Source: Singulisphaera sp. GP187 (GTDB lineage Bacteria; Planctomycetota; Phycisphaerae; Phycisphaerales; SM1A02). Taken from it: DNA of 64,000 bases. This document shows, piece after piece, positions 26,097 to 35,733 of the stretch. The stretch covers positions 1 through 64,000 of the forward strand of contig CAMAXY010000007.1 in NCBI GenBank assembly GCA_945862215.1. The letters run 5' to 3'. How positions within the stretch are numbered: the stretch's first letter is position 1; each line of letters opens with the position of its first letter. Under the pieces are notes generated by a model that was not told the DNA's origin, ran no database searches, and saw only the letters and a program-made list of their open reading frames with translations. A program made the position numbers and the translations under genes.

Positions 26097-26126
26097 TTGA
26101 CATCCCACAATCCAACAATCTATTGT
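26097..26126 (+). promoter_or_regulatory. promoter of the metal-efflux operon
   Basis: TTGACA (26097-26102) and TATTGT (26121-26126) are 18 bp apart, a slightly long spacer. The ATG at 26136 is only 9 nt after the -10 hexamer, so the mRNA should be leaderless or nearly so. Long spacers are typical of promoters under MerR-type metal sensors (19-20 bp), but no such regulator gene is nearby. Confidence 0.6.
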
Positions 26127-26135
26127 GTTTAGTAG

Positions 26136-26585
26136 ATGTTCGGTCTTCAGCGCATTCTCATCACCGCAGTGATCGCCCTTTGGCTTCCACTGTGTTGTTG
26201 TCAAGTGATGGCGTTTGCGAACTCCGCTTGCTTGAGCGATGCGGAAGTTTCTTGCTGTTCGAGCGAGCGTCAACATGGTGGTAAACATGCAGAACCAAAG
26301 AGTTGCTGCGATGACGAAGAAACCCCATCACATCAGCAGCCGCCAATGTCTTGTGTCCATTGCGCGACGAAAGCACCGCCTCCAACTGCTCCATCGCTCG
26401 ATTCATTTTTCATTCTAAGTGCAGTTCCATTTGCTCTCGTCCTACCCCCTTCCTTGATTGAGCCCTCGACACTTCATGCGACGGAAATCTCAGGGTCGTG
26501 GGATGTGCCCCCACCAACGCGGCCACCAGAAATTGCGATGAGCGCGAACGATCGTCGCTCGACTTTCAGCATCTGGATTATTTGA
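26136..26585 (+). CDS. small exported Cys/His-rich protein at head of metal-efflux operon
   Basis: A 149-residue protein not assigned to a named family. It starts with a signal or membrane segment (ILITAVIALWLPLCCCQVMA), then a compact Cys/His-rich region with CLSDAEVSCCSSE, HGGKHAEPKSCCDDEE, SHQQPPMSCVHC. A second hydrophobic stretch (SFFILSAVPFALVLPPSL) follows, then a Pro-rich end. Such small Cys/His-rich proteins precede heavy-metal RND operons in many bacteria, and this one probably binds copper or a similar ion in the periplasm. It is the first gene after the promoter. Confidence 0.65.
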   Translation: MFGLQRILITAVIALWLPLCCCQVMAFANSACLSDAEVSCCSSERQHGGKHAEPKSCCDDEETPSHQQPPMSCVHCATKAPPPTAPSLDSFFILSAVPFALVLPPSLIEPSTLHATEISGSWDVPPPTRPPEIAMSANDRRSTFSIWII

Positions 26586-26655
26586 ACTCCTGACACGACT
26601 GATCCACTTGGAGCGTTTCCAAGTGGTTGTTCTGTGTCAACTTTGGAGTTCATCA

Positions 26656-28050
26656 ATGCATAATTCAATTCGAGTGACGGCCTTGCTGGCCGCACTGCCA
26701 ATTCTGTTTGTCTCTGCGTGCGCCGCGCCGCAGATGGATTTACCCACTTCGATTGGACCTGATATCTCCTCGCGTACTGGTGCGCTGCCAACGTGGTCGC
26801 GCGATGGCGCAAACACTGCGCCTGATGCGAATGCGCTGCACGCAGCAGCGGTGACTGATCTTCCAAATCCGCTGAATGAAGTGGACGCGGTTGCAATTGC
26901 GCTTGATGCAAGTCCTGATATCGCCCGCATGCTCGCCGAGACGGATTCGTTGCGATCCCAGGCGCTCGAAATCGCTACGCCGCTGAATCCCGTTCTGAAC
27001 TTCTCGTCTGGCGTACCGCTGGACTCACTGGGCGTCGTTCCAATTTTTGCGATGCTTATGGTGCAAATCGACGAGCTTTGGAAGCAGCCAATTCGCAGCG
27101 AATCTGCGCGTGATTCGTACGAAGCTGCACTTCTTTCGTTGGGTGCAGAAGCCGTCAAGCTCGCGTCTGACGCTCGTTCGCTTTGGCATGAAGTGGCTAT
27201 GCGTGAACAGGAATGCGCGCTCGCGGCGAATGATCTTGAACTGACCGACCAATTATTAACGTTGGCTCGAGATCGCTTTGTGGCGGGTGAAGGTGACGGC
27301 AATAGCGTTGCGAATGCCCAGAAGGAATTCGCCGATGCGCATCACCGAGGCCAACGCGCAACGGAGAATTTGAATACCACGCGCTTGGCGTTGATGGCGA
27401 TGTTAGGCCGCGCCGAAGCTCCAGTCGATTGGAGCGTCGGGTCAGCGGATCCCGCAGCGAAACATGCGCTTCACGCCACTCTTGCGCAAGAGGCCGCGCT
27501 GTTAAATCAACTTGCTCAGTCGCGACTTGATGTCCGCGCCGCACAGGCTCGCGCGAAGGCGGCGCAAAGCAAATTTCAGCTTGCGCAGCGCAGTCGCATA
27601 GGACGATTCGAAATCGGCGCAGGCGCAGAGCGCACTTTGGAAAATCAAAACGCTATCGGCGTCGCCGCGAATATTGAGATCCCGATCTTCAACACTGGAT
27701 CGTTGCGCATCGACAGGGCAGCGGCGGACTATCGAGCAGCTTCAATCATCGCGGAAAAAGTCCGCCAAACTGCGATCATTGAATTGCGCTCAGCGCTTGC
27801 AAAGGCGCGGTCGGCACAAAATATCCACGACGTCAGCGAATCTTCACAAGTTATTCCAGCGACAGAAACAGCCAAACGCGCGAACGACGCAATGCTGGCG
27901 GGCGAACTCTCGCAACGAGATTCAATGAACTCGCAACACGCACTCGCTCTCGCTCGTCTGGAACTGACGGACCTTGAACGTCAACGGCGCTCGTCGCGCC
28001 TCGCTCTGTCGAGAGCCGCTGGTTTTCTACCAATGGAGGAATTCCCATGA
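26656..28050 (+). CDS. TolC/CusC-like outer-membrane efflux lipoprotein
   Basis: A 464-residue outer-membrane factor. ATG 26656 is chosen because GGAG lies 7 nt upstream and it opens a lipoprotein signal (TALLAALPILFVSAC, Cys at about 22). The body shows two OEP repeats rich in Ala, Gln and Glu with heptad helices (AVAIALDASPDIARM, GVAANIEIPIFNTGSLRID). It should form the trimeric tunnel for the RND pump encoded downstream and perhaps for the ABC pump too, as it is the only such channel in the operon. Its end overlaps the next gene by 4 bp (ATGA). Confidence 0.9.
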   Translation: MHNSIRVTALLAALPILFVSACAAPQMDLPTSIGPDISSRTGALPTWSRDGANTAPDANALHAAAVTDLPNPLNEVDAVAIALDASPDIARMLAETDSLRSQALEIATPLNPVLNFSSGVPLDSLGVVPIFAMLMVQIDELWKQPIRSESARDSYEAALLSLGAEAVKLASDARSLWHEVAMREQECALAANDLELTDQLLTLARDRFVAGEGDGNSVANAQKEFADAHHRGQRATENLNTTRLALMAMLGRAEAPVDWSVGSADPAAKHALHATLAQEAALLNQLAQSRLDVRAAQARAKAAQSKFQLAQRSRIGRFEIGAGAERTLENQNAIGVAANIEIPIFNTGSLRIDRAAADYRAASIIAEKVRQTAIIELRSALAKARSAQNIHDVSESSQVIPATETAKRANDAMLAGELSQRDSMNSQHALALARLELTDLERQRRSSRLALSRAAGFLPMEEFP

Positions 28051-29402
28051 CTCATTCACGTGTTCTGACACTGATGATCCCAATTGTTTTTGCGGTCACT
28101 TTGGCTTTTATTCCAGCACATGGTCATGACGGCCATGTCAAATCAGCCGGATCAACATTTGATCCCAACTCTCCCAAGCATGTTTCCCAAGCAACGGCGA
28201 GCGCGATCGATCTCAAGACTGCGGAAGTAGATTTCGGTCAAGTCGAAGATGTGCTGCGGCTGTCAGGAATTGTTCGGGCTCTTCCCGACTCTCTCGTTGC
28301 AATTTCTCCCATCTATCCAGGGGTTATTCGATCAATTTCGGTTCAGCCTGGCGACAAAGTGACCAAAGGAATGGTCGTAGGCGAATTTGAATCTCCTGAA
28401 GTCGCAAGTCTCCAATTCGATTTGAAACGGGCAGAGTCACAGGTCGCATCGCTTGAGATTGAAGTGCCTTCGCTTGTGCGAAGCGCTGAAATTGCGCAAG
28501 CTGTTGCACAGCGGCTCAGTAGCACAACTGGCGGCAGTGTTGCTGCGAATGTTATTGCGCAACGACAGTCGGATGCGCTAAAGATTCAATCCGAAGCTGC
28601 ATCGCGCCAAATCGCACTCTTACAGGCTCGAAGTGATGTCGATTCATTGCGTCGACGAGTCGCGACAACTCAAGCGACCGCTGATGTTGGCAACGGCATG
28701 ATCCGCGATGCTGTCGAAGGACCCAACGGCCGTCCACTGGAAAATACGGCGATACCAGGATTGATTCGATTCACTTCGCCAATCGACGGCGTGGTCGTCA
28801 GCCGCTTGGCGATTCTCGGTCAAAGCGTGGCGACTGGAGTTGCAATACTCACGATTGGTAATTTTCAATCCGTTCAGATTGATGGCGAATTGCCGGAAGG
28901 ATTACTTGATCGACTCGGATCGGCTCAAGGAGCGGAGGTGAGAGTACGAACTGGATCGAGCGCAAAGAGCGCGGTGGTCGCGCAGGGCACTTTGCGATTC
29001 ATCAGTCCAACAATCGATCTGACCAAGCGCACTGCGCATGTGATCGTCGATGTTGACAATACATCAGGCGCACTTCGACCAGGACAATTCGTGGATCTCA
29101 GCGTGGTTCTGAATAGGAACGAGTCTGCTGTCGTTGTTCCGGCCTCCGCCATTGTCAAAGATGGTCCATTGCAGTTTGTTTTCATTGTGGAAGGCAAAGA
29201 TGACAGCATGGTCTTCATTAAACGCGATGTCGAAGCTGGTGTTTTCGACGACCGTATGGTTGAAATCAAACAAGGACTTGTGCCAGGAGATTTCGTCGTG
29301 ACAAGCGGCGCATTCAGTCTTTCGCAGTTGCGAGGATTTGTGCCAGAAACTCAAGGAGCACCCGCGCCCGAACCCGCGAATGCCCACGGGCACACACACT
29401 GA
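28047..29402 (+). CDS. CusB/CzcB-like RND periplasmic adaptor
   Basis: A 451-residue membrane-fusion protein of a heavy-metal RND pump. A signal peptide is followed by HGHDGHVKSAG, and the C-terminus is ANAHGHTH, both possible metal-binding His clusters. The lipoyl-type half-motif SVQPGDKVTKGMVVGEFESPE leads into a long alpha-helical hairpin and then the beta-barrel part GVAILTIGNFQSVQIDGELPEG. The final domain has VVVPASAIVKDGPLQFVFI. It bridges the outer-membrane channel and the CusA-like pump. Confidence 0.93.
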   Translation: MTHSRVLTLMIPIVFAVTLAFIPAHGHDGHVKSAGSTFDPNSPKHVSQATASAIDLKTAEVDFGQVEDVLRLSGIVRALPDSLVAISPIYPGVIRSISVQPGDKVTKGMVVGEFESPEVASLQFDLKRAESQVASLEIEVPSLVRSAEIAQAVAQRLSSTTGGSVAANVIAQRQSDALKIQSEAASRQIALLQARSDVDSLRRRVATTQATADVGNGMIRDAVEGPNGRPLENTAIPGLIRFTSPIDGVVVSRLAILGQSVATGVAILTIGNFQSVQIDGELPEGLLDRLGSAQGAEVRVRTGSSAKSAVVAQGTLRFISPTIDLTKRTAHVIVDVDNTSGALRPGQFVDLSVVLNRNESAVVVPASAIVKDGPLQFVFIVEGKDDSMVFIKRDVEAGVFDDRMVEIKQGLVPGDFVVTSGAFSLSQLRGFVPETQGAPAPEPANAHGHTH

Positions 29403-29438
29403 CAAAATGATCTCCACGAGATCAACAAGGAAACATAC

Positions 29439-32400
29439 ATGCTCAACTGGATCATTCGATCATCTCTGAACAACCGAGTACTTGTGCTGATCGCAGCGCT
29501 GTTGCTTTCCATTTATGGCGGCTATGTCACGCTTAACACGCCTACCGATGTGCTGCCTGATCTCAATCGCCCCGTTGTCACCATCATGACTGAAGCGCCA
29601 GGACTCGCTCCCGAAGAAGTGGAAACTCGGGTTACTTACAATATTGAAACCGCCGTCAATGGTTCTCCAGGCGTAGAGCGCGTCCGCAGTATTTCGTCGC
29701 TTGGCTTGTCAATTGTGTTCGTCGAATTTCAATGGGGCACAGACCTGAAGTACAACCGACAGGTCGTCACAGAGCGGCTCGCCACAATCACTTCGAAACT
29801 CCCGCTCGGCATCGTTCCCGCCATGACTCCGTCGACAAGCATCATGGGTGAAATTGTTTTATTAAGCGTTTCAAGCAAGATCCTCTCGCCTATGGATGTC
29901 CGCACTGTCGCTGAGTTCACGCTTCGCCCAGCGTTGCTGTCCATTCCTGGAGTAGCACAAGTGACAGCTCAAGGCGGTCAACTGAAACAATTCCGCGTTC
30001 AAGCAGATCCCGACAAACTCCGCCTCTTCGACCTCACCCTCGAAGATGTCGAGAAGGCGCTTGCAGATGCCAACCAAAACACTGGCGGTGGATTTCTGGT
30101 CAGTAGCGCTCAGGAACTAGTCGTACGAAATATTGGTCGTATTCAAACTGTCCAAGACATCGAGACATCGCTGGTGAGCAACAAACTTGGCGATCACGAC
30201 GCGCCGCCTCGCGCCATTTTAATCCGCGATGTGGCAACTGTTCTCGAGACAGGACCAACAATAAAGCGCGGAGATGGTTCAGACAACGCATTGCCCGCGG
30301 TCATTATGGCCATTCAAAAGCAGCCTGGTTCTGACACGATTGCTCTCAGTCATTCCATCGACCAGATGCTTGCGCAACTCAAAACAACACTTCCACCAGA
30401 GATCGAGATCAATGCTGATGTCTTTCGACAAGCGGATTTCATCAATGCCGCCATCGAGAATGTGGTTGATGCGCTGCGCGACGGTGCAATCCTTGTCGCC
30501 ATTGTTCTGATTTTGTTTCTAATGAATGTCCGCACAACACTCATCACGCTCACCGCTTTACCTCTCTCAATCATCACGACATTTCTTGTCTTTCATTGGC
30601 TAGGAATGAGCGTCAACACCATGACTCTGGGCGGACTCGCCGTGGCGATCGGCGAATTGGTTGACGACGCCGTGGTGGATATTGAAAATGTTTATCGACG
30701 TATGGGCGAGAACCGTCGGTCAAGCACTCCCAAGCCAACTCTTGAGGTGGTTTACCTTGCCTCGAGCGAGATTCGAAATCCGATCATTCTGGGCACGATC
30801 ATCGTCAATTTGGTTTTCGTGCCGACCTTTTTTCTTCCGGGAATTGAGGGGCGGCTCTTCGCGCCAATGGCCACTGCATATATCGTCAGCATTTTTGTTT
30901 CGCTGCTCGTGGCGCTTACTACCACTCCGGTTCTCGCGTACTACCTGCTGCCTGGCATCAAGAGAATGACGCACGGCGAAGACGGGTTATTGCTGCGCGC
31001 TTGCAAAAAAATTGCCCTTAAGGCTTACACAATTTCTATGCCGAGGCCGCTCACTGTGCTGGGAGTCCTAGGCGCACTTGTTGCAATCGCGTTATTTATT
31101 GTCACGCGCCTTGGCTCAGAATTCCTGCCACCATTCAACGAAGGCACGGCGGTGGTCGCCTTCTTTGGCCAGCCAGGAATTTCGTTGGACGAATCCAACA
31201 AGCTTGGCACCAAGGCTGAAGAAATAATCCTCTCAATCCCGCAGGTAAAAAGCACCGCACGCCGAACCGGCCGCGCAGAACAAGACGAGCATGCGTTGGG
31301 CGTGAACGCGAGCGAGATTGAAGTTGATTTCTGGACTATCGAAGAATCGAAAGATCCAGGCAAACACACCGCTCATTCAGGCCGTATCCCCCCGCCCATC
31401 GATGACATCGTGTCGCGTGAAGAGGTCTTCGCGCTGATTGACCAAAAGCTCTCTGTTTTCCCTGGCGTTTCGGTGGGAATAGGTCAACCGATCAGCCATC
31501 GAATTGAACATCTTTTGTCAGGCGTTCGAGCTCAAGTCGCCATTAAAATCTTCGGCGAAGACCTTGGTGTGCTGCGCTCGCTCGCGCAAGAGACCAAAGC
31601 TGCGATGAATGGCATTCCCGGCGTTGTCGATTTACAAGTCGAACAGCAAGTGCTTGTGCCGCAACTGCACATGATTGTCGATCGCGTCGCCGCAGCCCGT
31701 GTTGGATTCACCACTGCGGCATTGACCGATGCGATGGAGACTGCGACAAAAGGCAAAGTGGTTGGACAGGTGCTGGACGGTCTCAAAGTTTTTGATATCA
31801 CGCTTTCGTTGGACGATCACTATCGAAACAATCCTGCGAGTTTGGAAGAGGTCCGATTGGTTTCACCGACCGGCGCAATCGTATTGATTCGTGACGTCGC
31901 CCAAATCGTCGAGCAGTTTGGTCCAAACGAGGTACAGCGAGAATCGCTGCGCCGCCGCATCGTGATCTCTGCGAATGTGCGCGGCCGCGACCTTGGATCA
32001 ACAGTTCAAGACATTCAGAAATCCGTGGCGATGGACGTGAAACTTCCGCAGGGCTACACAATCGCGTATGGCGGACTGTATGAGGCGCAGAAAGAGTCAA
32101 CAAAACTGCTGCTTATTCTTGGTGCTGGATCGTTGATCGCAATCTTCGTCCTGCTCTACACACATTATCGCTCGGGCATGGTGGCCGCCCAGATCATGTT
32201 GAATGTTCCATTTGCGCTTGTGGGCAGCGTGACTGCGCTTGCCATCGTTGGCGAACCGTTTAGCATCGCATCACTGGTTGGGTTCATCTCGCTCATCGGC
32301 ATCGCCACGCGAAATGGTGTGCTGATGATCAGTCATTACATTCACTTGCTCACGACGGAAGGACAGTCGTGGACCAAGGAACTGATCATCCGTGGAAGCC

Positions 32401-32777
32401 AAGAGCGCGTTGCACCAGTGCTGATGACCGCGATTACCGCTGGTCTAGGTCTTGTGCCGCTCGTGCTCAGCAAGGGTGAGTCCGGCAAAGAGATTTTATA
32501 CCCAGTGGCGGTTGTCATTATCGGTGGATTGCTCACAAGCACCCTGCTTGATTTTTTCGTAACGCCAGCGATCTTCTACCGCTTCGGACGCGGGGCAGCG
32601 CAACGATTGGCGCTTGAATACGCTGCGAAATGCGCAGCTGAAACTGTTCAACCAATCGTGACACCTATATTCAATAATTCCATCGCGCCAATTGCAGATG
32701 CACGCGACGGAATATCACCACCAGCCTCTGCTCAAACAACAGCCGTTGAGAAAAACGACCATTCACAGGAGAATTGA
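29439..32777 (+). CDS. CusA/CzcA-like heavy-metal RND efflux pump
   Basis: A 1112-residue, 12-TM proton-driven pump. The N-terminus MLNWIIRSSLNNRVLVLIAA and TDVLPDLNRPVVTIMTEAPG are typical of the HME-RND family. TM4 reads GGLAVAIGELVDDAVVDIEN (residues about 398-417): Asp409, Asp410, Asp414 and Glu416 are present, but the Asp of the CzcA DFG motif is replaced, so it is not a CzcA-type Zn/Co/Cd pump. The DDAVVDIEN form resembles a less studied HME group, and the substrate may be copper/silver or another ion. The 3' end encodes an extra polar tail of about 50 residues. A good Shine-Dalgarno site is lacking. Confidence 0.93.
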   Translation: MLNWIIRSSLNNRVLVLIAALLLSIYGGYVTLNTPTDVLPDLNRPVVTIMTEAPGLAPEEVETRVTYNIETAVNGSPGVERVRSISSLGLSIVFVEFQWGTDLKYNRQVVTERLATITSKLPLGIVPAMTPSTSIMGEIVLLSVSSKILSPMDVRTVAEFTLRPALLSIPGVAQVTAQGGQLKQFRVQADPDKLRLFDLTLEDVEKALADANQNTGGGFLVSSAQELVVRNIGRIQTVQDIETSLVSNKLGDHDAPPRAILIRDVATVLETGPTIKRGDGSDNALPAVIMAIQKQPGSDTIALSHSIDQMLAQLKTTLPPEIEINADVFRQADFINAAIENVVDALRDGAILVAIVLILFLMNVRTTLITLTALPLSIITTFLVFHWLGMSVNTMTLGGLAVAIGELVDDAVVDIENVYRRMGENRRSSTPKPTLEVVYLASSEIRNPIILGTIIVNLVFVPTFFLPGIEGRLFAPMATAYIVSIFVSLLVALTTTPVLAYYLLPGIKRMTHGEDGLLLRACKKIALKAYTISMPRPLTVLGVLGALVAIALFIVTRLGSEFLPPFNEGTAVVAFFGQPGISLDESNKLGTKAEEIILSIPQVKSTARRTGRAEQDEHALGVNASEIEVDFWTIEESKDPGKHTAHSGRIPPPIDDIVSREEVFALIDQKLSVFPGVSVGIGQPISHRIEHLLSGVRAQVAIKIFGEDLGVLRSLAQETKAAMNGIPGVVDLQVEQQVLVPQLHMIVDRVAAARVGFTTAALTDAMETATKGKVVGQVLDGLKVFDITLSLDDHYRNNPASLEEVRLVSPTGAIVLIRDVAQIVEQFGPNEVQRESLRRRIVISANVRGRDLGSTVQDIQKSVAMDVKLPQGYTIAYGGLYEAQKESTKLLLILGAGSLIAIFVLLYTHYRSGMVAAQIMLNVPFALVGSVTALAIVGEPFSIASLVGFISLIGIATRNGVLMISHYIHLLTTEGQSWTKELIIRGSQERVAPVLMTAITAGLGLVPLVLSKGESGKEILYPVAVVIIGGLLTSTLLDFFVTPAIFYRFGRGAAQRLALEYAAKCAAETVQPIVTPIFNNSIAPIADARDGISPPASAQTTAVEKNDHSQEN

Positions 32778-32778
32778 T

Positions 32779-34386
32779 ATGAAAAACATTTTTCAAACCG
32801 TTTCAATGACAAGTAGGAAAAACCTTGCGTCGATACCGCTGATTATGACCGCGACGCTTTTGATCCTTCCTGGAAGCACTGTAAACGCCCAGCACTCTCA
32901 CGATGAAGATCACTCGCATAGCGAGGTCACCGCTGCTAAAAACTTTACAGCTGCGCTTCGCGAAATCGGCGAGCGGATGAATACGCTGAACGCCTTGCTT
33001 GAAAAAGGAGAACTGGGCGCGGCGCACGAACAGGCTGATGCCATCGGCGCACTTTCAAAGTCGCTTGGAGCACTCTCACTGAAACCAGATTCTGGCGTTG
33101 CGAAAGATCAAATCAAAGTCATTAATAAATCAGGCAAGGCCCTCGCTATTGATACGGATGCGTTGCATGAAGCAGGCGAAATCGATGACTTGGCGGCCGC
33201 CAAAAGTGCGTATGCAAAAATGAAGGTGTCATACGAAGTGCTTTCATCGTTCAAGCCCATGAATGACAAGTTCGGTGTTGATGTGAAACCCACAGGCGGA
33301 AAAATTGAAGCGGGCAAGCCAGCAAATCTTCTCTTCACGCTGAAGGATCCGACTGGCCTGCCGGTCAAGTCCGTCGAGGTCGTTCATGAAAAATCGTTGC
33401 AGTTGTTGATGGTGAGCAAGGATCTCTCTTGGTTTGCGCATGAGCATCCGGTGCTTCAGCCAGACGGAACCTTCACTTTCACTTATACATTTCCTGCGGG
33501 CGGCGAGTACACGCTCTTCAATAATTTCACTCCAAAGGATGCTGGTATGCAAGTCGTGCCTGTGACGCTTGCGGTCGAAGGTGCGGCCACGACTATGGTG
33601 CCGCTGAAAGTTGATAGCGATAAACCGAAAACAGTTGATGGATACTCCGTGTCACTTGACACAGAAGGTCCAATCAAGACCGGTGCTTCAACTCATATGG
33701 CATACACAATCACAAAGGATGGCAAGCCCGTCAACAACTTGCAGCCTTACTTTGGTGCAATGGGTCACTTGGTGATCATCAGCCAGGACATGAAGGAGTT
33801 TGTGCATAGCCATCAGCATGAGGGCAGCGAGCATGGTGATGCGGCTGCGAAATCCAGCGGACATCGCGTGGATTTCGAGGCTGATTTCAAGACTTCCGGT
33901 ATCTACAAAGGTTGGGCACAATTCAATGTGGGAACAAAAGAAAGCACGGAGATACTCACTGTGCCTTTCACGCTGACAGTGGTCAAAGGCAATGACGCGA
34001 GTCATTCCAACGATCACGCAAAGGCTCAACATGTCGAAGTCGTTGACAATCACAATGAAGAAATGCCGGAAGCTCTTGGCGCTGACGAAGAGTCGAAGTT
34101 GTATCTGGTGCCAGGAGGCATTTATACGCAGGCCGATATCGACGCGAACGGCGCGACCACCGCAAGTGGAAAATACAAGGGCAAAATGGCGAAGCATGAT
34201 GCCTCTCCTAAAAGTGGAGATTTGATCTGTCCAATTTCAATGACAAAGGCCAACGCAAAATTCACATGGATTATTGGTGGCAAGTCATATTCGTTCTGTT
34301 GTCCGCCGTGCATTGATGAGTTTGTGCTTATGGCCAAGACCAACCCGAGTGCAATCAAAGATCCTGAACAATATCGAAAGCGATAA
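32779..34386 (+). CDS. exported His/Cys-rich metal-handling protein with YHS/TRASH-like C-terminus
   Basis: A 535-residue exported protein. ATG 32779 is set by AGGAGA upstream and opens a signal peptide ending in NAQ, followed by HSHDEDHSHSE. Residues about 45-160 are helical. Two beta domains follow: the first (about 170-270) has AGKPANLLFTLKDPTGLPV and WFAHEHPVLQPDGTFTFTY; the second has PYFGAMGHLVIISQDMKEFV and HSHQHEGSEH. The C-terminus has LYLVPGGIYTQADI and then GDLICPISMTK with GKSYSFCCPPCIDEF, a Cys cluster of YHS/TRASH type. All parts fit periplasmic copper capture for the pump, and its place directly after the pump gene supports this. Confidence 0.82.
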   Translation: MKNIFQTVSMTSRKNLASIPLIMTATLLILPGSTVNAQHSHDEDHSHSEVTAAKNFTAALREIGERMNTLNALLEKGELGAAHEQADAIGALSKSLGALSLKPDSGVAKDQIKVINKSGKALAIDTDALHEAGEIDDLAAAKSAYAKMKVSYEVLSSFKPMNDKFGVDVKPTGGKIEAGKPANLLFTLKDPTGLPVKSVEVVHEKSLQLLMVSKDLSWFAHEHPVLQPDGTFTFTYTFPAGGEYTLFNNFTPKDAGMQVVPVTLAVEGAATTMVPLKVDSDKPKTVDGYSVSLDTEGPIKTGASTHMAYTITKDGKPVNNLQPYFGAMGHLVIISQDMKEFVHSHQHEGSEHGDAAAKSSGHRVDFEADFKTSGIYKGWAQFNVGTKESTEILTVPFTLTVVKGNDASHSNDHAKAQHVEVVDNHNEEMPEALGADEESKLYLVPGGIYTQADIDANGATTASGKYKGKMAKHDASPKSGDLICPISMTKANAKFTWIIGGKSYSFCCPPCIDEFVLMAKTNPSAIKDPEQYRKR

Positions 34387-34403
34387 AGATGTAGAGCAAA
34401 GAG

Positions 34404-34419
34404 AGGAGCCATTACTCTG
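34404..34419 (+). promoter_or_regulatory. Shine-Dalgarno site pointing to a CTG start for the next gene
   Basis: AGGAG at 34404-34408 lies 8 nt before CTG 34417, which is in frame with ATG 34441 of the adaptor gene. Starting at CTG would add eight residues (MNKKTDIP). From AGGAG to the ATG is 32 nt, too far for normal use. Confidence 0.45.
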
Positions 34420-34440
34420 AACAAGAAAACAGATATTCCC

Positions 34441-35733
34441 ATGCCGAGTGCGCGTATCGGTACGCGGGTCATTCTCCCTGCAATCATCATCAGCAGCGCG
34501 CTTGCGATTCTTGCCTGGTCAAGTTGGCGGGCATGGGCTCCGCTGACTGTGGTCCATGCGATACCTGTCATTGTGCGCACGACGGCGGTTGCGCAAGGCG
34601 CGCTCGTAGATTCCACGCAGAGCTCTGCGAACGTTTCGACCAAGGCTGCTCGTGGACCTGTTGTGCAAGCGCCAGGATGGATCGAGCCATCTCCATTTCC
34701 TATCAGTGCATCGGCGTTGACTTCGGGCGTCACGCGCGAAGTTCTTGTTCTTGAGGGTGACCGAGTCACCGAAGGTCAAGTCGTTGCTCGACTCATTGAT
34801 GATCAAGCGAAACTGGAACTTCGCCGCGCGAATGCTGAAGTCGATATCAAAGCGGCTGAACTTGCTGTGATACGCGATGAACTGACGCGCAAATCCAAAC
34901 TGGTCGCTGGAGGTGGTGTTGGCGAAGGAGAAGTCGCACGACTTGCGATACGTATTCGCGGTGCAGAAGCTGCGCTGGAACAAGTGAGCGCGATGCGCGA
35001 TCAAGTTGCGCTTACCCTTGCTCGCACTGAAGTGAGAGCTCCAGTCGCTGGTGTCGTTATGGCGCGACTCGCTGCGCCTGGTTCTTTTGTTGGCATGGAT
35101 GCAGCGACGGCGACCGTCGTGCAGTTGTTCGATCCAAAAAGCTTGCAAGTGAGAACCGATGTTCCTCTGGCAGATGCTGGCCGGCTTGCGATCGGACAAT
35201 CTGCTGAAATTCAGGTCGATTCGTTGCCAGGGGTGATCATTCGCGGGCGAGTGTTACGGCTTGTGCAGCAAGCGGATATCGCCAAGAACACTCTGCAAGT
35301 GAAGGTGTTACTTGACGAACCGCCGATCGGACTTGTGCCAGACATGTTGGCGCGCGTCAAGATTCAAACAGATGCGATGAATCCAAGCGGCGGGACTGCT
35401 ACTGCAGGTGCAATCAATAATGCCTCACGCTCAGAAATTGCAGCGCCATCGAACGCTCTCAGTCACACTGTGACAAGTGCTGATGGAAATCGCACTGGAC
35501 AGGTGCGAGTTGTAGTTGATATGCGAGATCAAGTTGGGAAAATTGAAATGCGACTTGTCACATGCGCTGCCGAAGCTGGCGCAGATGGATGGACTGCCGT
35601 GTATGACGGACTGCGTCCTGGAGATGTTGTCGTGCTCGATGATTCGCCGATGACGACTGCAGGCGAAATGGTCCGTGTCAGCGATGCACCGATGGCCGCA
35701 CCAACAAACAGAGAACATGATGCACACAAATGA
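34441..35733 (+). CDS. MacA-like periplasmic adaptor of an ABC exporter
   Basis: A 430-residue membrane-fusion protein (about 438 if the CTG at 34417 is used). It has one N-terminal membrane segment (VILPAIIISSALAILAWSSW), the biotinyl-lipoyl halves VTREVLVLEGDRVTEGQVVA and VRAPVAGVVMARLAAPGSFV, a helical hairpin between them and the beta-barrel part LQVRTDVPLADAGRLAIGQS. It should connect the ABC permeases encoded downstream to an outer-membrane channel. It is 54 bp after the metal protein gene and its end overlaps the ATPase gene. Confidence 0.88.
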   Translation: MPSARIGTRVILPAIIISSALAILAWSSWRAWAPLTVVHAIPVIVRTTAVAQGALVDSTQSSANVSTKAARGPVVQAPGWIEPSPFPISASALTSGVTREVLVLEGDRVTEGQVVARLIDDQAKLELRRANAEVDIKAAELAVIRDELTRKSKLVAGGGVGEGEVARLAIRIRGAEAALEQVSAMRDQVALTLARTEVRAPVAGVVMARLAAPGSFVGMDAATATVVQLFDPKSLQVRTDVPLADAGRLAIGQSAEIQVDSLPGVIIRGRVLRLVQQADIAKNTLQVKVLLDEPPIGLVPDMLARVKIQTDAMNPSGGTATAGAINNASRSEIAAPSNALSHTVTSADGNRTGQVRVVVDMRDQVGKIEMRLVTCAAEAGADGWTAVYDGLRPGDVVVLDDSPMTTAGEMVRVSDAPMAAPTNREHDAHK

